From Rhodospirillales bacterium (GTDB lineage Bacteria; Pseudomonadota; Alphaproteobacteria; MPNO01; UBA2964): DNA of 17,526 nucleotides. Shown piece after piece: positions 1 through 7,702 of the stretch. The notes beneath the pieces are model-generated. The model searched no databases, had not been told where the DNA came from, and saw only the letters and a list, made by a program, of their open reading frames with translations. The stretch is taken from contig PBWY01000052.1 of the NCBI GenBank assembly GCA_002727395.1, forward strand, positions 1 to 17,526, given 5' to 3'. How positions within the stretch are numbered: the first letter of the stretch is position 1; each line of letters starts with the position of its first letter. A program made the position numbers and the translations under genes.

Positions 1-1
1 C

Positions 2-1195
2 TCTAGAGTGGGCTATGTCCTTTTAGATGAAATTAAAGGGCGTAAAATTAGCAATCCGAAATTAGCAGCTCATATTGCATATGGCTGCATGCTTCGAAGC
101 TATCGATTTGATAAGTACAAAACTAAAGAAAAGCGAGAAGATAAAAAATCATTAGTATCGGTAACTATAATGTTAAAAGATTTATCATCAGCTCGGAGTT
201 TCTTTTCACCTCTAAAAAGCATTTTAGAGGGTGTATTTTTTACACGTGACCTTGTGACTGAACCAGCGAATATAATATTCCCAATAAGTTTTTTAGCAAG
301 GTTGCAGGCGCTTAAGAAACTTGGCGTCAAGTTAGAGGTTCTAGATGAAAAACAAATGAAAAAATTAGGTATGGGCGCTTTGCTTGGTGTTGCGCAAGGC
401 AGTGCACACAAGCCTAGGCTTGTAGCTATGAGATGGGATGGGGCTCCGAAATCAAAAGATAAACGCCCCATAGCTTTCGTCGGAAAAGGAGTGACATTTG
501 ATACCGGAGGAATTTCGATAAAGCCTGCTGGCGGTATGGAAGATATGAAGTGGGATATGGGAGGAGCCGGGGTTGTCGCTGGACTTCTATATGCTTTGGC
601 AGCACGGAAAGCAAAAGTGAATGCCGTCGGAGTTGTTGGTCTAGTGGAAAATATGCCTTCCAGCACCGCACAGCGACCCGGTGACGTGGTGAAGACAATG
701 TCAGGCAAAACCATCGAAGTTATCAATACAGATGCAGAAGGAAGGTTAGTATTGGCTGATGCATTGTGGTGGACCCAGAAAAAATTTAAACCTCATACCG
801 TGATTGATTTAGCGACATTAACAGGCGCTATTATTGTTGCGCTGGGTTATCACTATGCAGGTATGTTCACCAATAATGACCAGCTTGGTAAAAAACTGTC
901 CTCGGCAGGAGAGGCAACAGGCGAGGGTGTTTGGCATATGCCCCTTGGGGATAGCTATGATAAACAGGTTCGTTCACAAATAGCTGATATGAAAAACGTT
1001 GGAGGGCGCGATGCCGGCAGTATAACCGCCGCGCAAATATTACAACGTTTTATCAATAAAGATATTGCGTGGGCTCACCTTGATATTGCTGGTGTTACCT
1101 GGTCCAAATCAGCCTCTGCAACAGTGCCAAAAGGAGGGACGGGGTTCGGAGTTAGGTTGCTAAATAAGTTAGTAGAAGAACATTTTGAACAGTGA
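2..1195 (+). CDS. pepA: Leucyl aminopeptidase (M17 family), 5' end outside window
   Basis: Cytosolic two-metal aminopeptidase that removes N-terminal residues from peptides. The frame is open to the window edge with no stop, so about 100 N-terminal residues (part of the non-catalytic domain) lie upstream. The GTG at base 8 is probably an internal codon. Family motifs are present in order: VGKGVTFDTGG (metal-binding Lys and Asp), MKWDMGGAG (metal-binding Asp), then the M17 signature NTDAEGRLVLADAL with its Asp, Glu and Arg. The C-terminal segment with GGRDAGSITAA and AWAHLDIAG is typical. It ends in TGA, 15 nt before holC, which suggests co-transcription; pepA-holC is a common proteobacterial pair. 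In E. coli PepA also binds DNA, but nothing here tests that. Confidence 0.95.
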   Translation, partial: SRVGYVLLDEIKGRKISNPKLAAHIAYGCMLRSYRFDKYKTKEKREDKKSLVSVTIMLKDLSSARSFFSPLKSILEGVFFTRDLVTEPANIIFPISFLARLQALKKLGVKLEVLDEKQMKKLGMGALLGVAQGSAHKPRLVAMRWDGAPKSKDKRPIAFVGKGVTFDTGGISIKPAGGMEDMKWDMGGAGVVAGLLYALAARKAKVNAVGVVGLVENMPSSTAQRPGDVVKTMSGKTIEVINTDAEGRLVLADALWWTQKKFKPHTVIDLATLTGAIIVALGYHYAGMFTNNDQLGKKLSSAGEATGEGVWHMPLGDSYDKQVRSQIADMKNVGGRDAGSITAAQILQRFINKDIAWAHLDIAGVTWSKSASATVPKGGTGFGVRLLNKLVEEHFEQ

Positions 1196-1210
1196 ATAAT
1201 GTGATTTGGT

Positions 1211-1657
1211 ATGCCAGAAGTTGGATTTTATCATTTATCAAAAACCCCCCTTGATCAGGCGCTCTATAAAATTCTTGAGAAAGTTCTGTTGGCTGGAAAA
1301 AGGGCGGTAGTTAGAACCTCATCGGAGGAGCGCGTTGACTTTTTCAATGCTTCCCTTTGGACTATTGACCCTGCGTCTTTTTTGCCGCACGGCACTAGAA
1401 AAGAGGGTCATGCTCCTGAACATCCGATTTGGATAACTCATGATAGTGACAACCCTAATCAGGCGGATGTTTTAGTTTTAACAGACGGAGCAGACAGCAA
1501 GTGTTGGGTTGATTATGAACGTTGTATAGAAATTTTTGATGGAAATGATGAAGTGGCAGTTTTAGCTGCAAGGGAGCGGTGGAAAAATATTAAGAATACC
1601 GGAGCGCGTTTAACCTATTGGCAACAAACGGATTTAGGTGGCTGGGAGAAGAAATAA
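1211..1657 (+). CDS. holC: DNA polymerase III chi subunit
   Basis: Clamp-loader accessory subunit. In E. coli, chi links the clamp loader (through psi) to single-strand binding protein. The 148-residue product has the chi-family layout: an N-terminal FYHLSKTPLDQALYKILEKVL helix region, GKRAVVR, the LWTIDPASFLPHG segment followed by PIWIT, then DVLVLTDGAD, and an alphaproteobacterial-type C-terminus with LTYWQQTDLGGWEKK. The ATG lies 15 nt after pepA, which supports one transcript. It ends with tandem TAA codons. The assignment rests on motif pattern and synteny with pepA; the family is poorly conserved, but the tail is distinctive. Confidence 0.9.
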   Translation: MPEVGFYHLSKTPLDQALYKILEKVLLAGKRAVVRTSSEERVDFFNASLWTIDPASFLPHGTRKEGHAPEHPIWITHDSDNPNQADVLVLTDGADSKCWVDYERCIEIFDGNDEVAVLAARERWKNIKNTGARLTYWQQTDLGGWEKK

Positions 1658-1724
1658 TAATAAGTGAAAGTTAATTTTTGCCTATTTATTAAGAAATTTT
1701 CTCTAAATAATATGCACAAGAAGG

Positions 1725-1753
1725 TTGCCGAGTGCTAGGCAAACGTATATAAG
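1725..1753 (+). promoter_or_regulatory. Putative sigma-70 promoter of ndk with inverted repeat
   Basis: TTGCCG (1725-1730), a 17-nt spacer, then TATAAG (1748-1753), ending 34 nt before the ndk ATG. The -35 box overlaps an inverted repeat, TTGCC-N8-GGCAA (1725-1742), that fills most of the spacer and could be an operator or RNA hairpin. The promoter implies ndk can be transcribed separately from pepA-holC. Sequence-based prediction only. Confidence 0.45.
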
Positions 1754-1787
1754 GCCGCCGCCCTTGAAAAATGAGAGTAACTGCCCA

Positions 1788-2210
1788 ATGACTATTCAAA
1801 GAACTTTGTCCATAATTAAACCAGACGCTACGCGCAGAAATTTAACGGGTAAAATTAACGCTCGCTTTGAGGAAAATGGTTTAAGAATCATTGCCCAGAA
1901 ACGCATTCATATGAGCCTTAAACAGGCTGAGGGGTTCTATGCGGTGCATTCTGAGAGAGCTTTTTTCTCAGACTTATGTGAATTTATGTGCTCTGGCCCA
2001 GTCGTGGTACAGGTTTTGGAAGGAGATAATGCCGTCGCTACCAACCGGACTATTATGGGTGCTACAAATCCTGCCAATGCTGATGAAGGTACTATCAGAA
2101 AAGATTTCGGTGAGTCGATAGAAGCTAACTCAGTTCACGGGTCTGATTCAACGGAAAATGCCGCAACTGAAATTGGATTTTTCTTCAGTCAAACAGAGTT
2201 AGTTGGTTAA
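1788..2210 (+). CDS. ndk: Nucleoside diphosphate kinase
   Basis: Transfers the gamma phosphate of NTPs to NDPs through a phosphohistidine, balancing nucleotide pools. I start it at the ATG at 1788, not at the in-frame codon at 1725, because [14 protein letters not shown] is the normal Ndk N-terminus and the upstream part overlaps the promoter. The 140-residue product has Lys11 in the IIKPDA motif, the nucleotide-binding [11 protein letters not shown] region (Arg near 87) and the catalytic motif NSVHGSDS with His117, followed by the usual A-x-x-EIGFFF. Length matches the family (about 140 residues). A GAGAG sequence at 1773-1777 could be a distant ribosome-binding site. The convergent small gene starts only 3 bases past the stop. 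Confidence 0.97.
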   Translation: MTIQRTLSIIKPDATRRNLTGKINARFEENGLRIIAQKRIHMSLKQAEGFYAVHSERAFFSDLCEFMCSGPVVVQVLEGDNAVATNRTIMGATNPANADEGTIRKDFGESIEANSVHGSDSTENAATEIGFFFSQTELVG

Positions 2211-2213
2211 ATT

Positions 2214-2342
2214 TTAAAGCAGGAAAAGCGCCATTAGCGCGACCACTAAAAGCACAAAGGTGGTACCAATGAACATAAATAATGAAAAACCTTTCCAGCC
2301 TTCTTTTGCATTTTCTGAAACTGTTTCTGTAATGTCTGTCAT
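2214..2342 (-). CDS. Small membrane protein, likely aa3-type cytochrome c oxidase subunit IV
   Basis: A 42-residue reading frame with a good ribosome-binding site (GGAG on the minus strand, bases 2348-2351, 5 nt from the ATG). The product has a short acidic N-terminus (MTDITETVSENAKEGWKGF) and one transmembrane segment ending in ALMALFLL. This layout, with a Trp-x-x-Phe just before a single helix, matches the small alphaproteobacterial aa3-oxidase subunit IV family (COX4_pro_2, PF07835), which packs at the edge of the oxidase and is often encoded away from the other subunits. The family call is from pattern memory. That it is a real gene is supported by the ribosome-binding site, the clean start and stop, and the membrane helix. 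It lies downstream of purN on the same strand, 78 nt away. Confidence 0.7.
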   Translation of the reverse strand: MTDITETVSENAKEGWKGFSLFMFIGTTFVLLVVALMALFLL

Positions 2343-2386
2343 CTTAACTCCAAAAATTATATAAATTTCAATAGAAAAATTATTAG

Positions 2387-2404
2387 AACCTTAAAAAGGT
2401 TTTT
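2387..2404. terminator. Weak hairpin between purN and the small oxidase-like gene
   Basis: AACCTT (2387-2392), a 3-nt loop of A, then AAGGTT (2396-2401) followed by TTT. The stem is short and AT-rich and is symmetric for both strands. It sits 17 nt past the purN stop, so it could attenuate purM-purN transcription. Weak support. Confidence 0.25.
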
Positions 2405-2420
2405 AAAGGTCTCTTGAAAG

Positions 2421-3071
2421 TTATTCAATGGGGTTTGAAAAGAAAACACCGGGTGCCTTCGAGTTTGGAATTGAAACTTTTTCATTAATAATGGTTACTC
2501 TATTTTCTGCAATTAAATTCAGAGCGAGTGGATAGCAGCGATGTTCGGCGAGTAAAACACGATGTTCAAGACTTTTTGGATCATCATCACTTAGAATAGG
2601 GACCGCAGCTTGAACAATAATTGGCCCGGTATCCATTTCTTCCCTAACGAAATGAACAGTGCATCCCGTAAATTTGACCCCCTCTTGTAGGGCACGCTCA
2701 TGGGTTTTTAAACCTTTAAAAGACGGAAGGAGGGAGGGATGAATATTAATAATTTTATTATGCCATCGTTTTACGAACGCATCAGTCAAAATTCTCATAA
2801 AGCCGGCAAGGCATATAAACTCAATACCATAACCGTCGAGAGTTTCAGTTAAGGCATTCTCGAAAGAATTTCTATTTTTAAATAAATTGTGTTCAATTAC
2901 TTCGGAGATAATTCCTGCTTCGGTAGCTTTTTCTAAACCCGCGGCACCCTTAACATTTGAAATAACTAGGCTAATTTGGGCTCTAGAGTTTTCGGACTGA
3001 CAATAATCAATGAGCGCTTGTAAATTTGAACCCCTTCCAGAAATTAGAACGGCCGTTTTTAGCTTTGCCAT
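2421..3071 (-). CDS. purN: Phosphoribosylglycinamide formyltransferase
   Basis: Third step of purine synthesis: formylation of GAR using 10-formyl-tetrahydrofolate, in the cytosol. The 216-residue product begins MAKLKTAVLISGRGSNLQAL, with the phosphate-binding SGRGSNLQ loop. Catalytic residues are visible as Asn109 and His111 in NIHPSLLPSFKG and Asp147 in MDTGPIIVQ. I prefer the ATG at 3071 over the in-frame ATG at 3083. The purine-rich GGGAAGAAGA between them can serve as its ribosome-binding site, and the protein then starts like other PurN. The start overlaps the last codons of purM in another frame, so translation is probably coupled. Length fits the family (about 210). Confidence 0.95.
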   Translation of the reverse strand: MAKLKTAVLISGRGSNLQALIDYCQSENSRAQISLVISNVKGAAGLEKATEAGIISEVIEHNLFKNRNSFENALTETLDGYGIEFICLAGFMRILTDAFVKRWHNKIINIHPSLLPSFKGLKTHERALQEGVKFTGCTVHFVREEMDTGPIIVQAAVPILSDDDPKSLEHRVLLAEHRCYPLALNLIAENRVTIINEKVSIPNSKAPGVFFSNPIE

Positions 3072-4117
3072 TCTTCTTCCCAATTGTTTATCTGAACCGT
3101 TGGTTGTTTTTCCAATTTCTTAACTGTACCAATTTCATACACAACCTCACCATTTTGACAAAAAATTTCCTTTACGGAATTAGAATGTTTGGGATCAACG
3201 ATAGCTATCATTCCGATGCCACAATTAAATGTTCTTGCCATTTCTTCTGCAGATATATTTCCTTGTGTAGAAAGCCATTTAAAAATATCGTCTATGGGCC
3301 AACTGCCACCCTCAAGCTGAACGCCTAACCCAGTGGGTAAAATTCTAGGAATATTTTCAATCAAACCGCCACCAGTTATGTGCGCCAATCCTCTTAGATG
3401 TCCCGACCCATGCGCCGCCAAACATGATTTTACGTAAATGCGGGTTGGTGTAAGTAAAGTGGAGCCAAGAGGCTTATCAGAGAATGGACATTGGCTATCA
3501 AAATTTAGACCTTTATCATCAATAATTTTTCGGACCAACGAAAACCCATTCGAATGGATCCCACTAGATAATAGGCCTAATACCTTATCATTTTCGGTAA
3601 TCGTTTGACCTGTTATTATATTTTGGCGACTAACAGCACCTACAGAAAATCCTGCCAAATCATAATCATCACCTTGATATAGTCCCGGCATTTCAGCAGT
3701 TTCTCCGCCTATAAGAGCACATCTTGCTTGTCTACAACCCTCCGCAATACCACTAATTATTTCTTCCGCTCGGTTAGAAATAAGTTTTGCAGTAGCCAAA
3801 TAATCTAAGAAAAATAATGGTTCTGCTCCTTGCACGATTAAATCATTAACGCACATTGCGACTAGATCAATTCCAACGTTATAGTGGTCATCTAAGGACG
3901 CTGCAATTTTTAGCTTTGTACCCACGCCGTCGGTCGCAGCAACTAAAATAGGGTCTTTCATTCTTGTTGGTGCGAGGTCAAAAATACCTCCGAAACCACC
4001 AACATCAACGTTAGCCCCTGGGCGTGCTGTAGATTTGATGTGTTTTTTTATGGAATTGACAAATGCTGTTCCAGCATCAATATCAACCCCTGCTTCTTTA
4101 TAGCTACGACTTTTAAT
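3059..4117 (-). CDS. purM: Phosphoribosylformylglycinamidine cyclo-ligase (AIR synthetase), start unclear
   Basis: Fifth step of purine synthesis: ATP-dependent ring closure of FGAM to AIR. The frame contains the N-terminal YKEAGVDIDAG, RPGANVDVGGFGG and LVAATDGVGTKLKIA motifs, then FLDYLA, GGETAEMPG and the ITGGGLIENIPRILP segment. Homology continues upstream of the first in-frame ATG (base 3961), back to about base 4108. In that frame there is no ATG, GTG or TTG before a stop; only ATT at 4115-4117 is suitably placed, and I use it provisionally (352 residues, against about 345 usual). A GTG at 4126-4128 would read smoothly into purM if the A run at 4111-4114 (T on + strand) had one more base. 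Overlaps purN. Function is secure; the start is not. Confidence 0.88.
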   Translation of the reverse strand: MKSRSYKEAGVDIDAGTAFVNSIKKHIKSTARPGANVDVGGFGGIFDLAPTRMKDPILVAATDGVGTKLKIAASLDDHYNVGIDLVAMCVNDLIVQGAEPLFFLDYLATAKLISNRAEEIISGIAEGCRQARCALIGGETAEMPGLYQGDDYDLAGFSVGAVSRQNIITGQTITENDKVLGLLSSGIHSNGFSLVRKIIDDKGLNFDSQCPFSDKPLGSTLLTPTRIYVKSCLAAHGSGHLRGLAHITGGGLIENIPRILPTGLGVQLEGGSWPIDDIFKWLSTQGNISAEEMARTFNCGIGMIAIVDPKHSNSVKEIFCQNGEVVYEIGTVKKLEKQPTVQINNWEEEWQS

Positions 4118-4128
4118 AGGTTTCTCAC

Positions 4129-4157
4129 ATAGTTAGAACAGGATATTAAATGGTCAA
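4129..4157 (-). promoter_or_regulatory. Putative purM promoter inside the 5' end of the divergent gene
   Basis: On the minus strand, TTGACC (4152-4157), a 17-nt spacer and AACTAT (4129-4134). The -35 match is good and the -10 poor. If used, transcription would start about where purM translation starts, giving a leaderless or nearly leaderless mRNA. The 33-nt gap between divergent genes leaves little room for other promoters. Weak prediction. Confidence 0.22.
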
Positions 4158-5307
4158 TTACTTACCATGGTTTGTAGAGAAGATACCTGATAACAGCCGG
4201 TTTGCAACTTTCACGTTTAAAAGAATCTTAACTGTAGTTTTTATAGCTTCTTTCCTAACGTTCCCTTTGCAGGTTTTAGCTGAGCCACAAGCTGCTTATA
4301 TCATAAATAATATTAGTGTTGATGAAACCTCTAAATCAGCAGCAATAGCCCAGAGATTAGCATTGAAGAAAGGTCAAGAACTAGCGTATTCAAGGTTGCT
4401 AAATCGTATTGTGCCCGTTGACAGGCAATCAAAGATTCCAAGTTTACAGTATTCTGATTTGGTTCAACTAGTATCAGGCATTGATTTTATCGAACAAAAG
4501 TCATCACCCACAAGGTATTTGGCAAAAATAAATGTTAGATTTAATCAAACCGCCGTAAGGAATTACTTGCGGAATGCCAACATTCGGTTTGCGGAAACAA
4601 AAAGCAAGCCTTTGCTTGTTTTGCCGGTTCTAAAAGCAAACGCGACATTGCAGCTTTGGGATGCTAGCAATACTTGGATAAAAGTTTGGAGGAATCTCCC
4701 TACTAGTGATGGGCTGATAAATCTTGTGATTCCAGTCGGCGATACAAAAGATATTGTGTCTATTAGTCCTGAACAAGCAATAGAGGGCAATAGAAAAAGA
4801 ATTAAAGACATAGCTCAGCGTTATGGAACCTCTTAAGTTCTTCTAACGGTTATGGAAGTAAAATCTGAAAAAGGAAAAATAATTTCCGAAGTCATTAGCA
4901 GCCGCATTGGTCTGCAGGGTGAAGGCCAAACTTTGGTACAAGGTTCTGAAAATGATAAAAAATCTTCATTATCAGAAGTTTTTTTTGATGCCGCAAATAG
5001 CCTGAGAATAGAATTAGAAGAATCTTGGAAAATAGCTAATATATTAAATTTTAATGATCAACGACAATTATTGGCAGAAATAAATATTAAGGATCTCGAG
5101 AGCTTCATATTTCTCAGAAAAGAACTCGAAATGGTTTCTCTAGTCCAAAAAACAGAAATAGTAAGGTTGTCTATACAAGAGGCATTAGTCAGGATTAAAT
5201 TTTTTGGTTCTCCAGAACAACTGAAGTTGGCTTTGGCACAAAAGGATATTTTATTGAACCAAGGGTCAGTCTATTGGAATTTACAAAAGGCATATATTAA
5301 TGAGTGA
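4150..5307 (+). CDS. DUF2066 family secreted protein, interrupted by an in-frame TAA
   Basis: Function unknown. The N-terminus carries a positively charged start and a hydrophobic stretch (FKRILTVVFIASFLTFPLQ) ending VLA-E, a likely signal peptide cleaved near residue 45, so the product should be periplasmic. AGGA (4140-4143) lies 6 nt before the ATG. The body has the family pattern LLVLPVL, LWDASNTWIKVW, VIPVGDTKDI, then AQRYGTS. A TAA at 4834-4836 follows directly. The same frame then continues through VLLTVMEV to a normal end at 5307, so one codon splits a 385-codon gene into 228 residues plus a 151-residue open stretch with an ATG at 4852. DUF2066 proteins normally continue across this site. 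It heads the cardiolipin synthase/permease/hdaA row, as in related alphaproteobacteria. As written it is probably a pseudogene. Confidence 0.75.
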
Positions 5308-5382
5308 TTATAACAGTTTTAAACTAGGGACTGTCAAAAGATTCTTCGGGTTATCTCTATGTAAAAAAAAAGTTGAACAAAA

Positions 5383-5937
5383 ATGAGTCTTCCAAATCTT
5401 ATTTCCATAGCTCGCCTTATAGCGGTTCCGTTAGTGATTTATCTAATTCTTAATGGATTTTATTTAGGCGCGTTCTGGCTATTTATAATCGCAGGTATTT
5501 CGGATGCGGTTGATGGCTATATCGCTAAGAAAATGGGGCAGATCACTGTCCTTGGAAGTTATCTTGATCCTATAGCTGACAAGGCTCTGCTCGTGAGTGT
5601 TTATGTGACCTTAGGCCATGTTAATTTACTGCCCAATTGGTTAGTAATTATGGTAGTATTTCGTGATCTTATTATTGTTGGCGGGGTGGTTTTGCTTCAT
5701 ATTTCAACCAACACAGTCAAAATGAAACCTATAATCATTAGTAAAATAAACACGGTAGCTCAAATTATTTTGGTAACAATTCTACTAGCTAACTTGGCCT
5801 TTCCTCAAATTTTATGGTCACATTTAGTAATAATTTTAATTTATATTGTTTCCGGGACAACATTGGCCTCAGGGGGTGCATATATCGTTAGCTGGGGAAA
5901 AAATGCAGAGCATGATGAAGGAGCCGTAAATAAATGA
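5383..5937 (+). CDS. CDP-alcohol phosphatidyltransferase, likely eukaryote-type cardiolipin synthase
   Basis: Membrane enzyme of phospholipid synthesis. It has the CDP-alcohol motif D-x-x-D-G-x-x-A-K ... G-x-x-x-D-x-x-x-D as SDAVDGYIAKKMGQ then GSYLDPIADK, with all four Asp; the usual Arg after Ala is Lys. The N-terminus (PNLISIARLIAVPL) is typical, with several hydrophobic helices. GSYLDPIADK, LPNWLVIMVVFRDLIIVGG and MKPIIISKINTVAQIILV recall mitochondrial cardiolipin synthase (CRLS1/Crd1), which joins CDP-diacylglycerol to phosphatidylglycerol, more than PgsA. The alternative is phosphatidylglycerophosphate synthase. No clear ribosome-binding site precedes the ATG. The stop overlaps the next start as ATGA, implying coupled translation. 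Confidence 0.85.
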   Translation: MSLPNLISIARLIAVPLVIYLILNGFYLGAFWLFIIAGISDAVDGYIAKKMGQITVLGSYLDPIADKALLVSVYVTLGHVNLLPNWLVIMVVFRDLIIVGGVVLLHISTNTVKMKPIIISKINTVAQIILVTILLANLAFPQILWSHLVIILIYIVSGTTLASGGAYIVSWGKNAEHDEGAVNK

Positions 5938-7001
5938 GTGTAAACGGCCAAAAAGGGTGGTACTGGTTGATAGCATTGCTATTTCTAATAGGTTTGCTGT
6001 GGTTATTAGGAGACATATTATTTCCATTCGTGGCTGGGATGGCACTTGCGTATTTGTTTGACCCATTATTAGACAAACTTGAACAATGGAAGATACCGAG
6101 GTGGATAGGGGCTGCCACTCTTACCTTATTTTCTGTGCTCGCAGTGTTCTCCTCCATACTCCTAATTATGCCGCTATTGCACACCCAAATTCTCGAGTTC
6201 GGTGTTCGCCTTCCAAGTTACCTAAGCTCGATCCAAGCTAAAGTCTTAACGCTTATCGCAACCTTTCAGCCCCATTTTACAGAAACTGATATCAGTACCA
6301 TAAAAAAAAGCCTAACTGGTTTAATAAATTCAGATGTGATGACTTGGTTAGGTAACTTATTCTCGAGCATTTGGGGTGGTGGGGTTGCGCTGCTCAATAT
6401 CGTATCTTTGTTATTCATCACGCCAATTGTTATGTTCTATTTACTTCGAGATTGGGATCGAATTTTAGAAATTTTAGATGGCTGGATACCTCGAAAACAT
6501 TTGCCAATTATTAGGCACCAATTTTCCGAAATTAATTACGTTCTTGCCGCTTTTGTAAGGGGACAAATTTCGGTTTGTATTCTGTTAGGTGTTTTCTATG
6601 GTGCTGGATTGAGTATTATGGGACTAGAATTTGGTTTCATTATCGGTCTAGTTACCGGTCTCGTGTCTTTCGTTCCATATTTCGGAATGCTGATTGGCTT
6701 TGTAGTTGGTATTGGGGTTGCCATCGCCCAATTCGGGGAATGGGGCCCCATACTTATCATTGCGCTGATTTTCTTTGCCGGACAATTTCTGGAAAGTAAT
6801 TTTATTACCCCTAAATTAGTTGGAGACAAAATCGGACTGCACCCTGTCTGGATAATTTTTGCCCTGCTGGCAGGGGGGACACTATTTGGTTTTACCGGTA
6901 TCCTGTTAGCAATACCTGCGGCTGCTATAATTGGCGTAGTAGGACGTTTTGGTATTCTTAAATATAAGGCAAGCCTTTCATATTCTGATTTAGAGAAATA
7001 A
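5934..7001 (+). CDS. AI-2E/PerM family membrane transporter
   Basis: Polytopic inner-membrane protein of 355 residues in the AI-2E transporter family (PF01594). Members have been linked to autoinducer-2 export or to ion and sodium/proton exchange; the substrate here is unknown. Visible family features: N-terminal paired helices with LFPFVAGMALAYLFDPLLDKLE, a central amphipathic segment (LPSYLSSIQ to about residue 140), PIVMFYLLRDWDRI, VRGQISVCILLGVFYG, the glycine-rich FGFIIGLVTGLVSFVPYFGMLIG, and C-terminal FLESNFITPKLVGDKIGLHPVWIIFALLAGG. About eight membrane segments. The start overlaps the upstream stop (ATGA). hdaA follows after 12 nt, the common alphaproteobacterial arrangement. Confidence 0.9.
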   Translation: MSVNGQKGWYWLIALLFLIGLLWLLGDILFPFVAGMALAYLFDPLLDKLEQWKIPRWIGAATLTLFSVLAVFSSILLIMPLLHTQILEFGVRLPSYLSSIQAKVLTLIATFQPHFTETDISTIKKSLTGLINSDVMTWLGNLFSSIWGGGVALLNIVSLLFITPIVMFYLLRDWDRILEILDGWIPRKHLPIIRHQFSEINYVLAAFVRGQISVCILLGVFYGAGLSIMGLEFGFIIGLVTGLVSFVPYFGMLIGFVVGIGVAIAQFGEWGPILIIALIFFAGQFLESNFITPKLVGDKIGLHPVWIIFALLAGGTLFGFTGILLAIPAAAIIGVVGRFGILKYKASLSYSDLEK

Positions 7002-7013
7002 ATACTTTTCTTG

Positions 7014-7691
7014 ATGATTGATAGACGGCAATTAATTTTAAATTTACATCACCGGCCCGCTTTTGGACGGGAAGATTTCTTTGTTTCAAGCTGTAATGAG
7101 GAGGCAATAGCCTATATCGACCTCTGGCCTAATTGGCCTACCCCCCTAATATGGCTATACGGACCACCTGGTTCTGGGAAAAGCCACTTGGCAGCGGTTT
7201 GGCAGGAAAAATCAGGAGCTCGTCATATCAAGCAGTCAACAGTTGCTGAAAATTTAAAAAACATTTCCCCGGGTTTTTGTATCTTCATTTTAGATTTATC
7301 TGAAGGAATTGAGAACGAAAATTTGCTTCTAAATTTTTATAATGTAGTGGCCGAATATAGAGGCTCAATATTAGTGACGGCTTTGAGTCCTCCGGCTAGG
7401 TTGAAATTTTTGTTACCGGATCTCGGTTCTAGACTTAAGTCTTCGCCGGTAATCAATTTAACTCTGGCGGATGATGCCCTACTGGAAGCTGTATTAATCA
7501 AATTATTCACAGACCGTCAGCTTAAAGTGAAAGCGGAAGTAGTTCCATATTTAGTTCGTCGTATGGATAGGAGTATCGCCGCAGCACAAGAACTTGTTGG
7601 CCTTATTGACGAGGTAGCTTTAGCAGAAAAAAAGATGATTACCGTACCATTAGTGAGATCTATCATAAAAAGTTCTGCTGTTGATGCGTGA
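7014..7691 (+). CDS. hdaA: DnaA-related regulatory inactivator of replication initiation (Hda/HdaA)
   Basis: Promotes hydrolysis of DnaA-bound ATP after the sliding clamp is loaded, preventing re-initiation. The N-terminus has the clamp-binding type motif QLILNL (residues 6-11), then HRPAFGREDFFV, as in alphaproteobacterial HdaA. Walker A is GPPGSGKSHL; Walker B is reduced (FILDLSEG, a single acidic residue in place of the usual pair). LGSRLKSSPVINL matches the AAA+ arginine-finger region and RRMDRS the sensor-2 region. No DnaA DNA-binding domain IV is present, fitting Hda length (225 residues here). I use the ATG at 7014; a TTG directly before it is an alternative. Follows the AI-2E gene by 12 nt and converges with rnd. 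Confidence 0.88.
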   Translation: MIDRRQLILNLHHRPAFGREDFFVSSCNEEAIAYIDLWPNWPTPLIWLYGPPGSGKSHLAAVWQEKSGARHIKQSTVAENLKNISPGFCIFILDLSEGIENENLLLNFYNVVAEYRGSILVTALSPPARLKFLLPDLGSRLKSSPVINLTLADDALLEAVLIKLFTDRQLKVKAEVVPYLVRRMDRSIAAAQELVGLIDEVALAEKKMITVPLVRSIIKSSAVDA

Positions 7692-7702
7692 ATTGATTAA
7701 TG

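Noticed and set aside
8..10. GTG at base 8 as the true start of pepA
   Set aside because: The frame is open upstream to the window edge, and the product would lack about 100 N-terminal residues compared with normal PepA.
100..726. Long minus-strand open frame opposite pepA
   Set aside because: It is a shadow of pepA; the encoded sequence is low-complexity and resembles no family, while the plus strand has clear M17 motifs.
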